Shown here: positions 33,589 through 45,400 of the stretch, one piece after another | Position numbering within the stretch: the stretch's first letter is position 1 | Layout of the letters: each line of letters starts with the position of its first letter | DNA from: Marsupella aquatica | Taxonomy: Eukaryota; Marchantiophyta | Direction: 5' to 3' | Assembly (NCBI GenBank): GCA_973895155.1 | Contig: OZ316892.1 | Location: 9,982,001-10,046,000, forward strand | Length of the DNA stretch: 64,000 bases | The notes under the pieces: generated by a model | The model's input: only the letters and a program-made list of their open reading frames with translations | Told to the model about the DNA's origin: nothing | The model's database searches: none | Translations under genes and position numbers: made by a program

Positions 33589-36500
33589 CTATTGCTCACA
33601 GATCTGGGTAGTCGGCGGCACTGGGTCACTCTTGAAATCATCACTGCAAGGATTGGGAAAACTTGCAAGTACCTGCAGAAATGTGAGTGAACTTCGTGGG
33701 AGCTGAAATTTGACAACTTTCAATTCAAATGAAAGAAATGCACCATGAGTACGAGAAGCATGAACTGGAATGCCTGCAAATACCTGATAGATATGTAGTG
33801 AAGCAAAGGCGTCTGTGGCAGCATATTGTAGCTGTGGTTCGGATAATGGAAGGGCCTCCCAATTACCACATCTAATACTTTTGATTTTATCGACCTGCAA
33901 AGATCGCGTGTCTGTGGATATTAATTAAGCAGGTTATCGTCACTATAAGCCAAATCTAGGAATAACTGTGGAACCTCCAAGACACGGGGAAGTGGAATTA
34001 CGGCTTTCAGACGCAATTTAAAACAACACTATATCCCTTCGTAACAATTCCAGAAAATTGTGACGAAACCGTAAATTTCAAAAGGCAGGATAAATATGAG
34101 CCGGTGTGAGACGAAAAGAATTGGCACTGCAGCACTTGCCTGTTTCCCAGTAAGCTCTAGAGCTAGCGAGGAGAGACTCCACTGCTTCCCATTTTTCATT
34201 TTCTTGTTAGCCATAGTGCTCAGATCAGTAATCTTACGTGTTGAAATTTGATAATCTTGACGAAGCTTGATCACATCCCTATCAATCCCTAAACCCACCT
34301 GCAATCAAATCTGACGATTAAGGCCAAGAATACTGTACTTAATCATTATTTGTGCCACGAAAACCTAGCCGATAAATCATAAACCAAATCGTACGCTTCA
34401 CTTTTTAGCAGATGTCAACCCCGAATGCGCTGACTGCAACATTGACTATGCCCTCGCTTATTGCAAGTTGGCAATCAACCTCAGTAAGGACTCCTCAAAA
34501 AGAAGAAGCAGACCTCACAGCTTCACCTGAACTGCCTAGGATTTTCGTAATATATAGCTGCTGTCGTGGCAGAGCCTTCGAAGAGAATGAATCCAAACTG
34601 AGAACAGACTCCGTTCAACATGGCCGCTCGCCAATTTGACAAAAAAGCTACGTACCTTGAGAGTAGAGGGCGCCTCAAGAAGATCTTGCAGTGAAGCAGG
34701 GATGCCAGAATAAATTATTTGCATTACATCACAGCGACGACCATCTAAGCACAGCTGCAACACCGCAACCTTCCTCGGTATCTCCCCTAAACATGGCAAA
34801 GAGTATTAGTTTCAGCTAACGATTCAAAATGCTCAAGCAGTGTGTCACCAAACCCACTCCACCGCGGGAAAAATCGGTTCTAGCAAAGGAACAGTCCTTC
34901 GTGTTCATGGAAAGGGACCGACACTACCAACCCGAATGATTACTTTAAAGAGATGACCACGAGAAACTGAAGGAAACAGAAAGTGAAAGTGTTTGCAGGC
35001 CAGCTCAAAGAGGAAAATGGTGGAAACTCCTCTGAAGCTACAAACCCCACAAAATGAGAACCGAGGTCTGAAAAAGCTCTAATGGTGAACAAGAGAGGTT
35101 CCTGGAAGGAGATAATACATTAGACATTGGGGAAAAGGAAATGGCTAATCTGGTCCAGACCTTTCTCAAATGTAGCTTTCCATTCTAGATCAAAACCTAT
35201 GGGAACAGCAGCACGTGTTGTCTCTTGCAGCTCACGCACTCTTCGCCACAACTCATCCGTCGCCGCGTTCACTTCGGATTGAGTCTTGCTGTAGACAATC
35301 TGGCCTCGAAATTGCATTGACGGAAATTTAGGCTTTATCTCATCTGCGGCAATCCAAAAAATGGACAGAATAACAAAACAAGTCCAGTTTAGGCATTTGC
35401 CAAGTTCTGTAAAAGGAATCCACCCAGACCTGAATTTCTGGAGTATCTCGAAATGCCAGTTTTTCATCTCATGGAAGTGATCGGCAGTGCCAATGTAATT
35501 GGATGGACCACAACGAAAATTGGCACAATACCTACAGAACTAGAAGGTTGCAAGCCCCACGGAAGTCCGATTTGTGGCTGCTCCAACTGAACCCAGGCAG
35601 GGCGGCCATTCCCCAGCTGTCCAGCATTCGGCCTCCTCATCTGCTCCTCCTCCACAGTCTCCGAATTAATCACCGCTTCGAGACCGGAAACATCCCTGCT
35701 TTGCCCCACAGCCGTAGATTTTTCCATAGCCGCTAGTAAATATCGCCCAGCCGGCTCCACCCAAGCAGGAAGCCTCCTGGTGGACTGTATTTCCGACGAC
35801 CTTCTGTTTCCGTCAATAGTTGGCGGACCCATCTCAGACAACTGAGAAAATGGCTCTTCCCTGCTTGTTCTAGGACCCACAACCAAGTCTAGAGGACAAA
35901 CCTTCTGTTTCTGAGATTCCAGAGGGTGAGAAACGCTCTCTGCTCTTCCCTCTACCGAAGCACTGTCATTTGGGTGGAATTCCGGACACTCACTCTCACA
36001 TTGGATCCGTGTTGTGCCTCTGCCTCCTCCATCCAGTAAATTCTTCGTCGTGGGGAATTGGCAGGGAAGTAGTCCCCTTCCCATTTTCCATGGACCGAGT
36101 TCTTGTCCATTACTAGAGTAGACTTGCCGAGATGCAGAGGGTGAGTGTCTTCCATTACTAGACTTAAGGCTAATGCCAGAGCGGCACTGGAAGTCTCTGT
36201 GCTTCAAGCTCTCTGGTGAATGGCCTGGGTCAAATGCGTCGTAGTAAAATCGCTGATCAGCAGGAGAAAGAGAGAGAAAATGAGGAGGAGGAGAGGATGG
36301 GAGGACCGTCGGTACCATCGACGACAGACTACTTCTTGCTCTTGCCGTGGCAGAAGAGCTGATGATGGGTGACCAATTCTCCCGCCGTCGAGGTTGTTTC
36401 GGGATTGCATCAAAGGCGCTCTGAATCGCATTCCACTCGTCGTCATCCACCAATTCCCGTGGCCCGCCCCAAAATGGCTGTTTCTGCTCCTGCTCCTGCT

Positions 36501-36615
36501 GTTGTTGTTGTTCAAGCTTTCTCCTCGATGAGGAATTCTGATTAATGGCGGTCCACTCGTGGTCCGAATGTTGGGGATTGCAGTGGTCCAGTTTTCTCTT
36601 CGGGGAGATATTCAT
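33589..36615 (-). CDS. WEX: Werner-syndrome-like 3'-5' exonuclease (DEDDy), 583 aa
   Basis: Six exons join in phase to 1,752 nt: 35532-36615, 35161-35343, 34656-34786, 34140-34298, 33784-33894, 33589-33672. Residues about 368-560 form an RNase D/WRN-type DEDDy exonuclease. Exo I is IGFDLEW (D413, E415), Exo II is GLGIDRDVIKL (about 469-478) and Exo III is YAATD (Y543, D547). FPSMQFRGQIVYSKT and CGNWEALPLSEPQLQYAATDA are close to what I remember of Arabidopsis WEX. The enzyme should degrade 3' ends of DNA in repair or silencing. Arabidopsis WEX is about 285 aa; here a Ser/Pro/Gln-rich, apparently disordered region of about 365 residues is added, all in exon 1, with Q-rich EQQQQQEQEQKQ near residue 35. 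ATG at 36615 is the first in this frame. The fourth intron uses a GC donor. Confidence 0.92.
34138..34139 (-). other. GC 5' splice site
   Basis: On the minus strand exon 4 of the exonuclease ends ...GGGAAACAG and the intron starts GCAAGT. This keeps phase with the next exon (CAG/GTCGAT). No usable GT lies nearby. Confidence 0.72.
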
Positions 36616-39600
36616 AGCTCAAATGCTGATGACACTGCTGATGATGATTCCCTCCTTTTGTATATCGGAATTGGAAAAAGGTGAGCGAAGACTTCGGTCC
36701 CACAGTGTTCGAAGCGTTCAGAATAAGGGCCGGCCCTTGGCTCGAAAGGTTTCAAGGACTATCGCGTAAGGACGGTCCTTGCCCACGGAGCACAGCTGCC
36801 ACTACCGTAGTACTAATTAGGTTCGCTCGAGAAATAATTAATTTACAAAACTTTTGGCGCTCACTGCAATAAAGAGACGTTCCAAAATGGGGGCCATTAA
36901 AAATATGCATTATGGCCTCTCAAATCTCTCGGTTATGCCTCTGGTGGGTCAGCAATAAATTCCAGGAAATAAATGACGGACACAAAAATGTGGTGGGTCA
37001 GCAAATAATTCCAGGAAAAAATGGCGGACACCAAAATGTGTGTATTCACACTCCTGACTAGTGACCTAAACTGGCAATTTTGGGCATCATTGTTTTTCAC
37101 ACACTTAGAGGTTTGAGACACCCTAAAAAGTGGCATTCCAAAATGGCTGCCCCTAGAAATATGAATATCACAATGGACCCAGGGGTGTGGTGTGAAGCCG
37201 GGATGGATTTTTTCAAAGTTGAGATGGGCTGACACCAAATATCTAAAAATACTGGGATTGCATGGTTTATAGTTTCTGATTAAAATGTGACCTATGAATG
37301 GCCTTCTGGCGTTTGCAGCTAGTTTCAATTAGTTTACCAGGTAATAAGTTAGTTTACCCAGAAATTAGTAGTTGCTCATGCCCAAACTATTCAGGGTGAA
37401 CTTCACAAAAATGAAGTATTTTTCTCAAAAGTGGTAATTTGTTTGTTCATGCCCACACTGGGAGAGGCAACACTCACAGAAAGTGAACCACCCATTAGCA
37501 ATTAGCCTTTGTACTATGTAATCCTGCTTGTTCTAGTCAAATCTGGAGCAAATGATCTCACAGTTTGTGACATAATTGAATAGACATCATACAGGATGCT
37601 GGCAAATTTTGAGCTTCTATAAAGCCAAGTTGTCGGAGTAGGTGCATAAGCCTGCCAAAAACAACCAGTTTAAACTTGGTCAGGGCCATTGGAATAATTA
37701 CTTGGGGTGTTATTTTCAAAAGTGAATTGGCCTTCCAAAAGTAGTCAGTCGCTTTTTTATTTCACAATAAACTGGCTGATGACTACACAGTCGAAGGGGA
37801 TGGGCAAGACAAACTCCATCTGAGATGTATATTAGTTATAAAGTAAAGTTCCAAAATGGTGCCCCTTTAAAATATTTTTTTGAAGTTTAAGACCAATAAG
37901 TGCATGCCTTCCATTGGCTCATGTGGAGGGATTTTGAGGAGATTGTGGGCACCTATGATTTGCATAGGTAGTAATGAATTTGAACAGTTGACCTTCATAA
38001 GTCTGGTGGGATCATCAAAACACCACAAATGAAGCCTAGCCTGGAGGGACCTCAGTGTTGTCTGTGAAGCTGGGATGGACTAACAAAGCTTGGATGGACT
38101 TTCTCAGAACTTCAAATTCATCTTGGGAAACACCCATTACAATTTTGATTCAAGAGTGACCTGCAGATGGTGCCCTGCCCATTTACAGCCTGTTTCAGTT
38201 ATTTTAGCAGGTGTTCTGTAGCAACAGCAGCAAGTAGTCAAATGGGTCTCCTTAGTGGTGTACTACTGGATAGCTTGAACCTAAAAGATGTTAAGACATT
38301 ATGTCATTACTTGGCACCAACAGTGCAACCAGGTTGCCAAACAAAAATTGCAAATCATTTTGCCAGACAGTATATATTTGCATAATCAATAACAACACAA
38401 AGGTCAAACTAATCACTTTTTGACTTCATCGTGTGTAGTTACCAGATCTAGGCCTGGGCCCTGCTACTGCCTTTTCCCTTGATAGCCATTGTCGCAAGCT
38501 TTGCAACACACCCACTAGGTCCTTGAGATAACCTATGGATCTCAAAGTTGCCCTTGGCCAGGGAGGTTAGCCCCACTGTACATTGTGCCACTACGCCAGG
38601 ACCATCCTCCTCGGCACCACCACAAGTTGGAAGCCAACAAACCACTTTGATATGCAATTAGCTGGGACAATATTTTCACTCTAGCTGAGCACTGGCCTAA
38701 CTTGCTGCCTTCTTCAGCATCTGATGGAGCACTTTCATATTTATTGCAAGTGGAGAGAAGTTCTGGAAACTGGCACTGCTGGAGATGCTCTTGCCGGCAA
38801 CCTGTGACATTTTGAATCAAAGCAAACTGGAGTGCCACTTCTTGTTCTAAAGATAAGACTCGAGACCCTTTTTCTAAAATGAAGCTCAATAAATGAGTAT
38901 CCCTTGAAACCAAAAATGACATGGTTGCAAGAGATTAGCATTTTTGGACTTTGAACCTCTACAGATTGGTCTAAAATTCTACAATAGACAAAATAAACAT
39001 TCCACATGAGCATCTACTTGGGCCCACTGCCTGCCATGTAGGATCAGTGTACAAGTCTACCATGTCTAAGTGCAGGCTCCCCAAAGACACCCCCAAGCCT
39101 GCAGTTATTCACGTTATGCACTATGTCATAAGTGCATGGGATATCATTAATGCACTTCTCCATATGTGCATGTTGCACTTTCCAATAAGTACATGTGAAA
39201 AATCTTACCCACGTCGCCTAGGTGTTATCAGGTCACACACATCTGACTCATCATAACTGCCAACCCTCATACTGCACAATTCAATTGGATAAGTGCATGA
39301 AACTATTGTATGTAGTTATCAATTGCACTTATCAATAAACTTACATGCATTGCAGTAACTGATAAATGTATTTGCAGTCTTATACACAAAAATGCACTTA
39401 TGTATTTGTCTTTCAGTGACATCTACCTGCATTTACAGATGGTGCATCTTTTGGTGCGTGTACAAAGGAAAGCGCAATAATATTAGGGGACTACGGGATC
39501 AGCCCACATTTACCCACAGAATGCACTTATACAGAGAGTAGAGAGTCATTACAGAATTAAAGTAAAATTGGGCCCAGAAGTTTTATAAAGCCACCCTCGA

Positions 39601-39759
39601 CTTATCGAGACAGTAGTAGAGAAGTTCCAATTTCTGCCACGACCCAAAGGAAGAATCCATGACTTCGCTAGAATCTGTGCAGCCCACACCTTCCCCACTG
39701 CATTTGAAGCTACAAATCGATAGATTGTCTGCGTCTAATCGTTTGGGAGCATACAATCC
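36616..39759. repeat. Diverged dispersed repeats between exonuclease and PsbP-domain genes
   Basis: A repeat family appears at 36880-37380 and again at 37850-38220. Both contain TTCCAAAATGG...GCCCCT-AAAATAT, GTGAAGCYGGGATGGA, a GTGACCT-GATGGCC-like block, then GTTTCAATTAGTTTACCAGGT or its variant. Within the first, TGGTGGGTCAGCA starts at 36942 and again at 36991, a 49-bp tandem duplication. 39040-39450 is rich in the phrase TGCACTTAT/ATAAGTGCA in both orientations. A 25-bp stretch near 38832 is found inverted near 59282. No gene is supported. Confidence 0.55.
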
Positions 39760-40833
39760 ATGATGCTGCCGATGGTAGCCACAGTGTCCAGCATTTGCTC
39801 TGCGCCAGTGGCTGCTGCCATTCCTCAATGCCCTTCTCCCAGCTATGGCAGAAAGCTCAGGAACTCCCGTGGAGGTGGAGCACGTTGTGGATGCCATCAG
39901 GTTCGTTTCTCGCTCCATGAGAGGGAGGCCAGCTCCGAGCCGAGGGGTCCCCCTTCTTCGGAGGCAGAGAGTGAGACGTCATCGACCCCGATACCGGTAG
40001 GAGTGGTTGGGGAACAGAACAAGGCCACTCTTGCAAAGAGCCAGGACGAGAGCATCCTGCCTCCCAGAGTTGCAAGTGATGGTGGTTCTGTGGGTGGTGG
40101 CCGTTTAGGAGATCTGTCGTTGCTGCAAACCAGGAGGTTCTGGCTGGGTACCTCCGTGGGTTTTCTGGCTGCTCTGGGGGGCAATTTGGGGGGATTGACG
40201 AGCTCCATTTTCAACCTGAACCCCCAGGTTTCCAGACGTGTGAGAGCTGATGTCCTTTTTCCAGTGAAAGGGTTCAAGAGGTGCCTGGAGACAAGTCAGG
40301 GGTTTGAGTTCATTTACCCAATGGCTTGGGTTGGAGACCAGAGGCTGTTGTACCGTGCTGTGGAAAGGGCTGAGAGAGAGAGATCTCTTGATCTGCCTCC
40401 GATTCAGAGACGAGAGACCACCAGACGAGCTTCGTCTGGAGACCCAGTTGTGGCGTTTGGTCCACCAGGGACTGATGGGGAGTTGAATGTGAGTGTGGTT
40501 GTGGCTCCTGTGTATGCTGGTTTCACCTTGCAGAAGATTGGAGGGCCACAGGTAGCAGGGGAGCTTATTTTAAAGCAATTCATTGCGCCAGAAGGGTCGA
40601 AGAAAGTGGCCACCCTTTTGAATGCTCAACAAAGAACAGTCGAGGGTCAACTTTACTACGATTTGGAGTACGCTGTGAAAGGTCCAACTTTCTTCCGGCA
40701 TAACCTGTCTGTTTATACAACCAGTTCGGGGCTGCTGTATTCTCTGAATGCACAAGCACCGGAGAGTGACTGGGGAAATGTGCAGAGTGACTTTGTTGCC
40801 ATCGCAAATTCTTTCAAGCTGCTGCTACGTTAA
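39760..40833 (+). CDS. PsbP-domain thylakoid lumen protein, 357 aa
   Basis: One uninterrupted exon. Residues 1 to about 120 are Ser/Arg/Gly/Pro-rich as expected for a chloroplast transit peptide. Next comes a lumen signal with twin arginines (TRRFWLGTSVGFLAALGG, RR at 125-126), the hallmark of Tat export into the thylakoid lumen. The PsbP-like fold begins near residue 165 (VLFPVKGFKRCLETSQGFEF) and contains IYPMAWVGDQ, VVAFGPPGTDGELNVSV and the C-terminal SLNAQAPESDWG. These resemble the plant PPD group, PPD7 being the closest I can recall. Such proteins assist photosystem assembly or stability. Start may be 39760, 39763 or 39775 (three early Met codons). It is unusual in having no intron. 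Confidence 0.88.
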   Translation: MMLPMVATVSSICSAPVAAAIPQCPSPSYGRKLRNSRGGGARCGCHQVRFSLHEREASSEPRGPPSSEAESETSSTPIPVGVVGEQNKATLAKSQDESILPPRVASDGGSVGGGRLGDLSLLQTRRFWLGTSVGFLAALGGNLGGLTSSIFNLNPQVSRRVRADVLFPVKGFKRCLETSQGFEFIYPMAWVGDQRLLYRAVERAERERSLDLPPIQRRETTRRASSGDPVVAFGPPGTDGELNVSVVVAPVYAGFTLQKIGGPQVAGELILKQFIAPEGSKKVATLLNAQQRTVEGQLYYDLEYAVKGPTFFRHNLSVYTTSSGLLYSLNAQAPESDWGNVQSDFVAIANSFKLLLR

Positions 40834-42414
40834 CTTGGAATTAGTCAATGGTGGTCAACAAAGGCAAAAGAAAGCAGGAGCAGGGCCCGAGAACTGGGCG
40901 TCACAGTTCGTAAGCTGAAAATCGCGAGTACGATATTGCTCACCTCTACTTCTGATGTGGAATGACTGGAAAACGCTTTGGCTCTCGTTCTTTCACCTGA
41001 AATTAGTCCATGCAGGTGGGAGAGCAGGTGGGAAGGGCGCAGAATTCAGAGTTATAGACAATTCATTCACTTTGATTTGGAATGACTCCAAACCTTTTGG
41101 CCCCAATCTATATGTCGGTACAGCTTAACATATTCAGGCTACATCAATGATGTGCGGGAGTCCGCATACAAGCATTCATCCGCTCAGAAAAGGCTCCTCC
41201 TGTAACGATTCCCTCACAATTCTTTCCGTCGTAGGAATTTAGGCAACTTCCATTGGTTACAATTAGAGCAAGCCCCCAATACGAAAGCCAGCTTGTAGCT
41301 ACACATTGCCTGTCGATAAAGACAATTTGAAAACTGTTTTCAAATTGGAAAGCACCATGAAGAAAACTTTCCATAGTGACAGCGAGATATGTGAGAATTT
41401 GGAGTGACTGTTCATAAGCAGAAACTTTCCAAGTTGTTTTCAGAATGAAAATCACCAAGAAGGAACTCTTACGGTAGTTGCAATGAGCAGGGGAGGATAT
41501 GCTCATTTGGCCTGGGTCTGTAGTTCGGTGCATCCAGCCTTTTACAAAGTAAAGCAGTAGAACACTGCTAGATGGAGGAGAATGAGGGTGGGCTGTGAAA
41601 TCACACGACATCGCGGTGAACGTGTGGGTTGTCTAACCTAGACTGCCAAAGGAGCCATGTGTCAAATTAGGGGGACCTGGGGAGCTTTGGGGAGGTCGAA
41701 AAAGGGAATTACATAGAACCAGAGACTAGATCGATGGTAATCTTTACTAAAGGATGGAATTGTCGGACCCGCACTCTACAGATGGGTGCAATTTACAAAT
41801 GGGTGACAGAAACACAAGCTTCGATTAGTCCCCTTGGGTTTCCGTGTTGCTCTTGAGAATTCCAGTTCGAGACGATCCAGGTACCGATTTACTCATGGGG
41901 ACTTGAAGTAAAGAATCATCCATGATATGATAAGAGCAGAGATTTCATATTTGTTCTGTGATATCGAAGTAGTCAATCTAGAGTGGCAAGTTACTCGAGA
42001 GCCGGTAGACCAATCGCAAGACTGATCTGTAGATGAAATCAAATCCATGTGGTTTGCTCTTCTATTATCTAATCCTACTCTAGACATCGAAATTCGTCGG
42101 CTCGAACAAGCTGACAGGTTATATCTACAATATAGCCCGTCTAAAATGTCTACAAGCTTGAATCGATTAGAGGGAAGTATGTACCTTAAGAGTTGGCTTG
42201 CCAGAATTTGGCGTGTGATTGTAACTTTTATGGTAACCTTGTTTACTCTAACTGTTCTATGGGGAAACTACAGCACAGGTCACGCTACTGACATGCGTTG
42301 TGAACTTCTTGGCTTAATAAGGGGGCTCCAAGGCTGAGCCCCGTTCTAACAGAGGATTTAGAATAGGCACTCCATAAATGGGGACTTTATGGGTTGCGTG
42401 AAATTTTCAGAAGG
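40834..42414. other. Intergenic; no supported gene
   Basis: 40957-41000 and 41070-41105 share a diverged direct repeat (ATTTGGAATGACT...). A 155-codon minus frame at 41144-41611 is fairly long, but has no motif I recognise and no splice or start context that decides it. A 96-codon plus frame at 42047-42337 is likewise unassigned. Confidence 0.35.
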
Positions 42415-45400
42415 TTATGTTATGCGAACAAATACTGAACTTTTCCTCTTCTTGGCATAGTATACAAAGCAGGCACTGATTAACACTATAATGGCAAGGA
42501 CCAGAAATACAATGCCAGCAATGAGTCCAGCCGAGACCTTCCTTCTTGGATTTTGGCCAATATATTCCTGTTCATAAAGAAGTGAAAGTGTTAGTGGTGC
42601 TCGTCAAAACTGGGCGACGACAGATGATCACATTGATATGCATATATCTATCTATCTATCTTTTCCCATCGTGCACTCCAATAGAGCATTCAATGATTCA
42701 GCTGCTAACACAAGCGTCAAAGATGAGGAAACGAATTTCCTATTGTACAAGAAGAAAGGAATCAATGTTCAACCTGTCCAGGTGCGGGGTGCAAGCCTGG
42801 TCTGTCCAAAGGCTCCAAGTCCACGAATGTTGCATTCTCAATTCTCCCTTTCAGCTACAACAGAAGAAGAGGTTTAGAAAAACAACCAGCAAGATTTGCA
42901 ATCACCGCTATCTCAACGGATCCAGAGATACTTTATGCGATCCATCCATAATCTCGGGGCATAAACGGACGATTTCAGTGCTTCTGAAAAAGGAATTTAG
43001 TCAAACATAATAACTACCTCCCAAGAATGGTCTGTTAAAGATACGACGTCATAGACAGCAGGTTGAGCAGCTACACTTCGCGACCCAGTTTCCGGATCAA
43101 ACTCCACCAATCCGGTGCAGCCATCAAAGCTGATCTTCTCGGTACCACTATAGTTGAAGGCCAAATACACATTTTCTCTTGAAAACTCCATCCCTGCAGC
43201 TTCTAGACTATCCAGTACTTCATAGAAGGCGGTAACAGTATCGAACAAATATGGTACGTAGGATCTGGACTTGTTTGCCCCCAGAGCTGGAAGACCTGGG
43301 TATTTGTCTCCCATTTGTTGCCAGTAGGTGTAAAACTGGTTGCACTTAGAATTCGGTGATAAGTCACCACCTGAAAGGACGCACAATAACAAATAGGTTG
43401 ATTCAAAATTGAAAGGGATCATAGAATTAACATCTGGCAACTGTACAGGAAGTCGAGCAAGAGCAGCGAAAACAATCTGAGGCGCGAAATGACTAAAGGG
43501 GCCAGGGTCAATTTTACCATAAGGGGCCAAGCCGATCTCCCCTTGAAGAGCATTTAGCAGATTTGGTTCTGCAAGGGACAGGGATGGGACTTGGTTAACA
43601 TGTTTCTAGATGCTTATGACGAAGCCTGACAGAAATGTAACAGAGCCTGGCCCATCTGCATTGTCGATATCCTTCCACTTCACCTGATCTTGAGAGAATG
43701 GATTGCATGAGACATACTGAGTGAGGGCATACTGATGAGTTTAGAAAGAGAGAACTACAAGACAGTCGCTTCAGAACTTACCCACGTCGAGTGGGTCGAA
43801 TACAGTTGCTCCATCGGTACCAAAATACCACCAGGGAAAATTTGTCTTGCCCTGCAGAAGATTCAAAAGTATTTAACAACGATAAAATCCGCTCACCGTG
43901 GCAACGCATGGCATCATTCTCTACGAAACTCTCAGACCATGCATCCGAAATGCTCTAAAAATGAAGTGCATTCGTAAAATCTCAGGCTTAGAGTGTGTTA
44001 AGCGGGGTCACCATTTCATACGCAGCACTAAAAATCTCTTCGGCTGCAGTTGGTTGCACGACAAGAATAACGAAATCAGTCGGCTGTAGAGAGTTCAAAA
44101 TAGTTCTGAGCTGGTCTCTGTCAACGGTCGAATTATTTGGGCCTTCTTCGAGGAGAATCATCCTTAGTCCCCTGCCAGTCTGCCAAAACTACCTTCGTAA
44201 GATAAAGTCGCACTGGGTGACGATTGATTGAACAGTGCATAAATTGCTTGCCCTTGTCTGACATGATAGCCCGTCGATAGTTCGGATATCTAGATTTACA
44301 GGTGCCGCGGAACTTTGAAACGAGGATAAGAATGCTTCGTGGCAATCTTACGTTCCAAATCATTTCGATGCTTATACCGGAAACAATTTAGAATTACCGA
44401 ATTCATGAAAAGTTCGAAAACTCTGTTATCGTTGCGGACTGAAGACAATTAATTAAATGTCGACACGTCGGGCAACAAACTTCATTGCGGACAGGAGTCC
44501 TGGATTCCCTTAAATTGCATGTACTCCTGGACTATATAGACCTGAAGTATCATCGTGCATTTAGATTTCTGCTCTTTTCACCTCAAAACAATCTACCTTG
44601 AAACAAGTCTTAGTGAAACCATGTATAGGAACGTGTCGAGCACATGGCAGGCATTGTCCACGAACAAAAGCCTTGATCGAATCTACTCGGGATCAACACA
44701 GAAGTCCAGACTGTCCACACTTGCAAATACAAACCAGACCTTCAATTAAGAACCATTGCTCAGAGCAATCCTACGTCCTAGAGGGCGCTTACCTCGTTTA
44801 TGTTTCCAGCTAAATTCGAGCTGTAAAAGTCTTTCGTGTATAGTAGAGTCGCATTGATTATGCCTAGTCTCTCAATCTGCACAGATGAGAAAAGCGGATT
44901 TTACCTGAATTTGGATTCTTGCGATTGGAAATGTACAACACTGTCAGAGAAGAGGCTAAAGAAGTTCCATGATTTCGTCTTTTGAAGCATTGGACACAAA
45001 AGGTTTCGACATGAATTGTGACGATCTTTGTAAAATGGTCAAGTCACGCGTTTTCAGGTATCACTCGATAGAACGACGAAGTTATGATCAGACAAACCCG
45101 CCCTTAACCAGGAGAGACAGATTAGGTTACCAAAGGCACATACGAGCAATTGATACGCAGGTTCCTTCAATAGATTTGATTATGATATTAGAATTGGTGC
45201 AGTACTGGCACGTCTCTTCTTCGACGAAAATAGACCAGGAAGCAGCGAATACCCAAGTGAGTGTAGCAGACATGATAACTGCGTCGGAGGACTCTATCGA
45301 CCTGAGTGGGAGACGCAAGAGTAAGACAGAACAAGAGAATAAGATATAAAGAATACATACAGTGGCTGCCATCGCCAGAGCTTGATGTTTGTCACTGTAT

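Noticed and set aside
45127-45372. Possible additional ANF exon (81 codons, minus)
   Set aside because: The exon at 45361-45400 joins that at 44793-44876 in phase with better motif continuity (MAAT then IERLGIINATLLY), so this sequence is intron.
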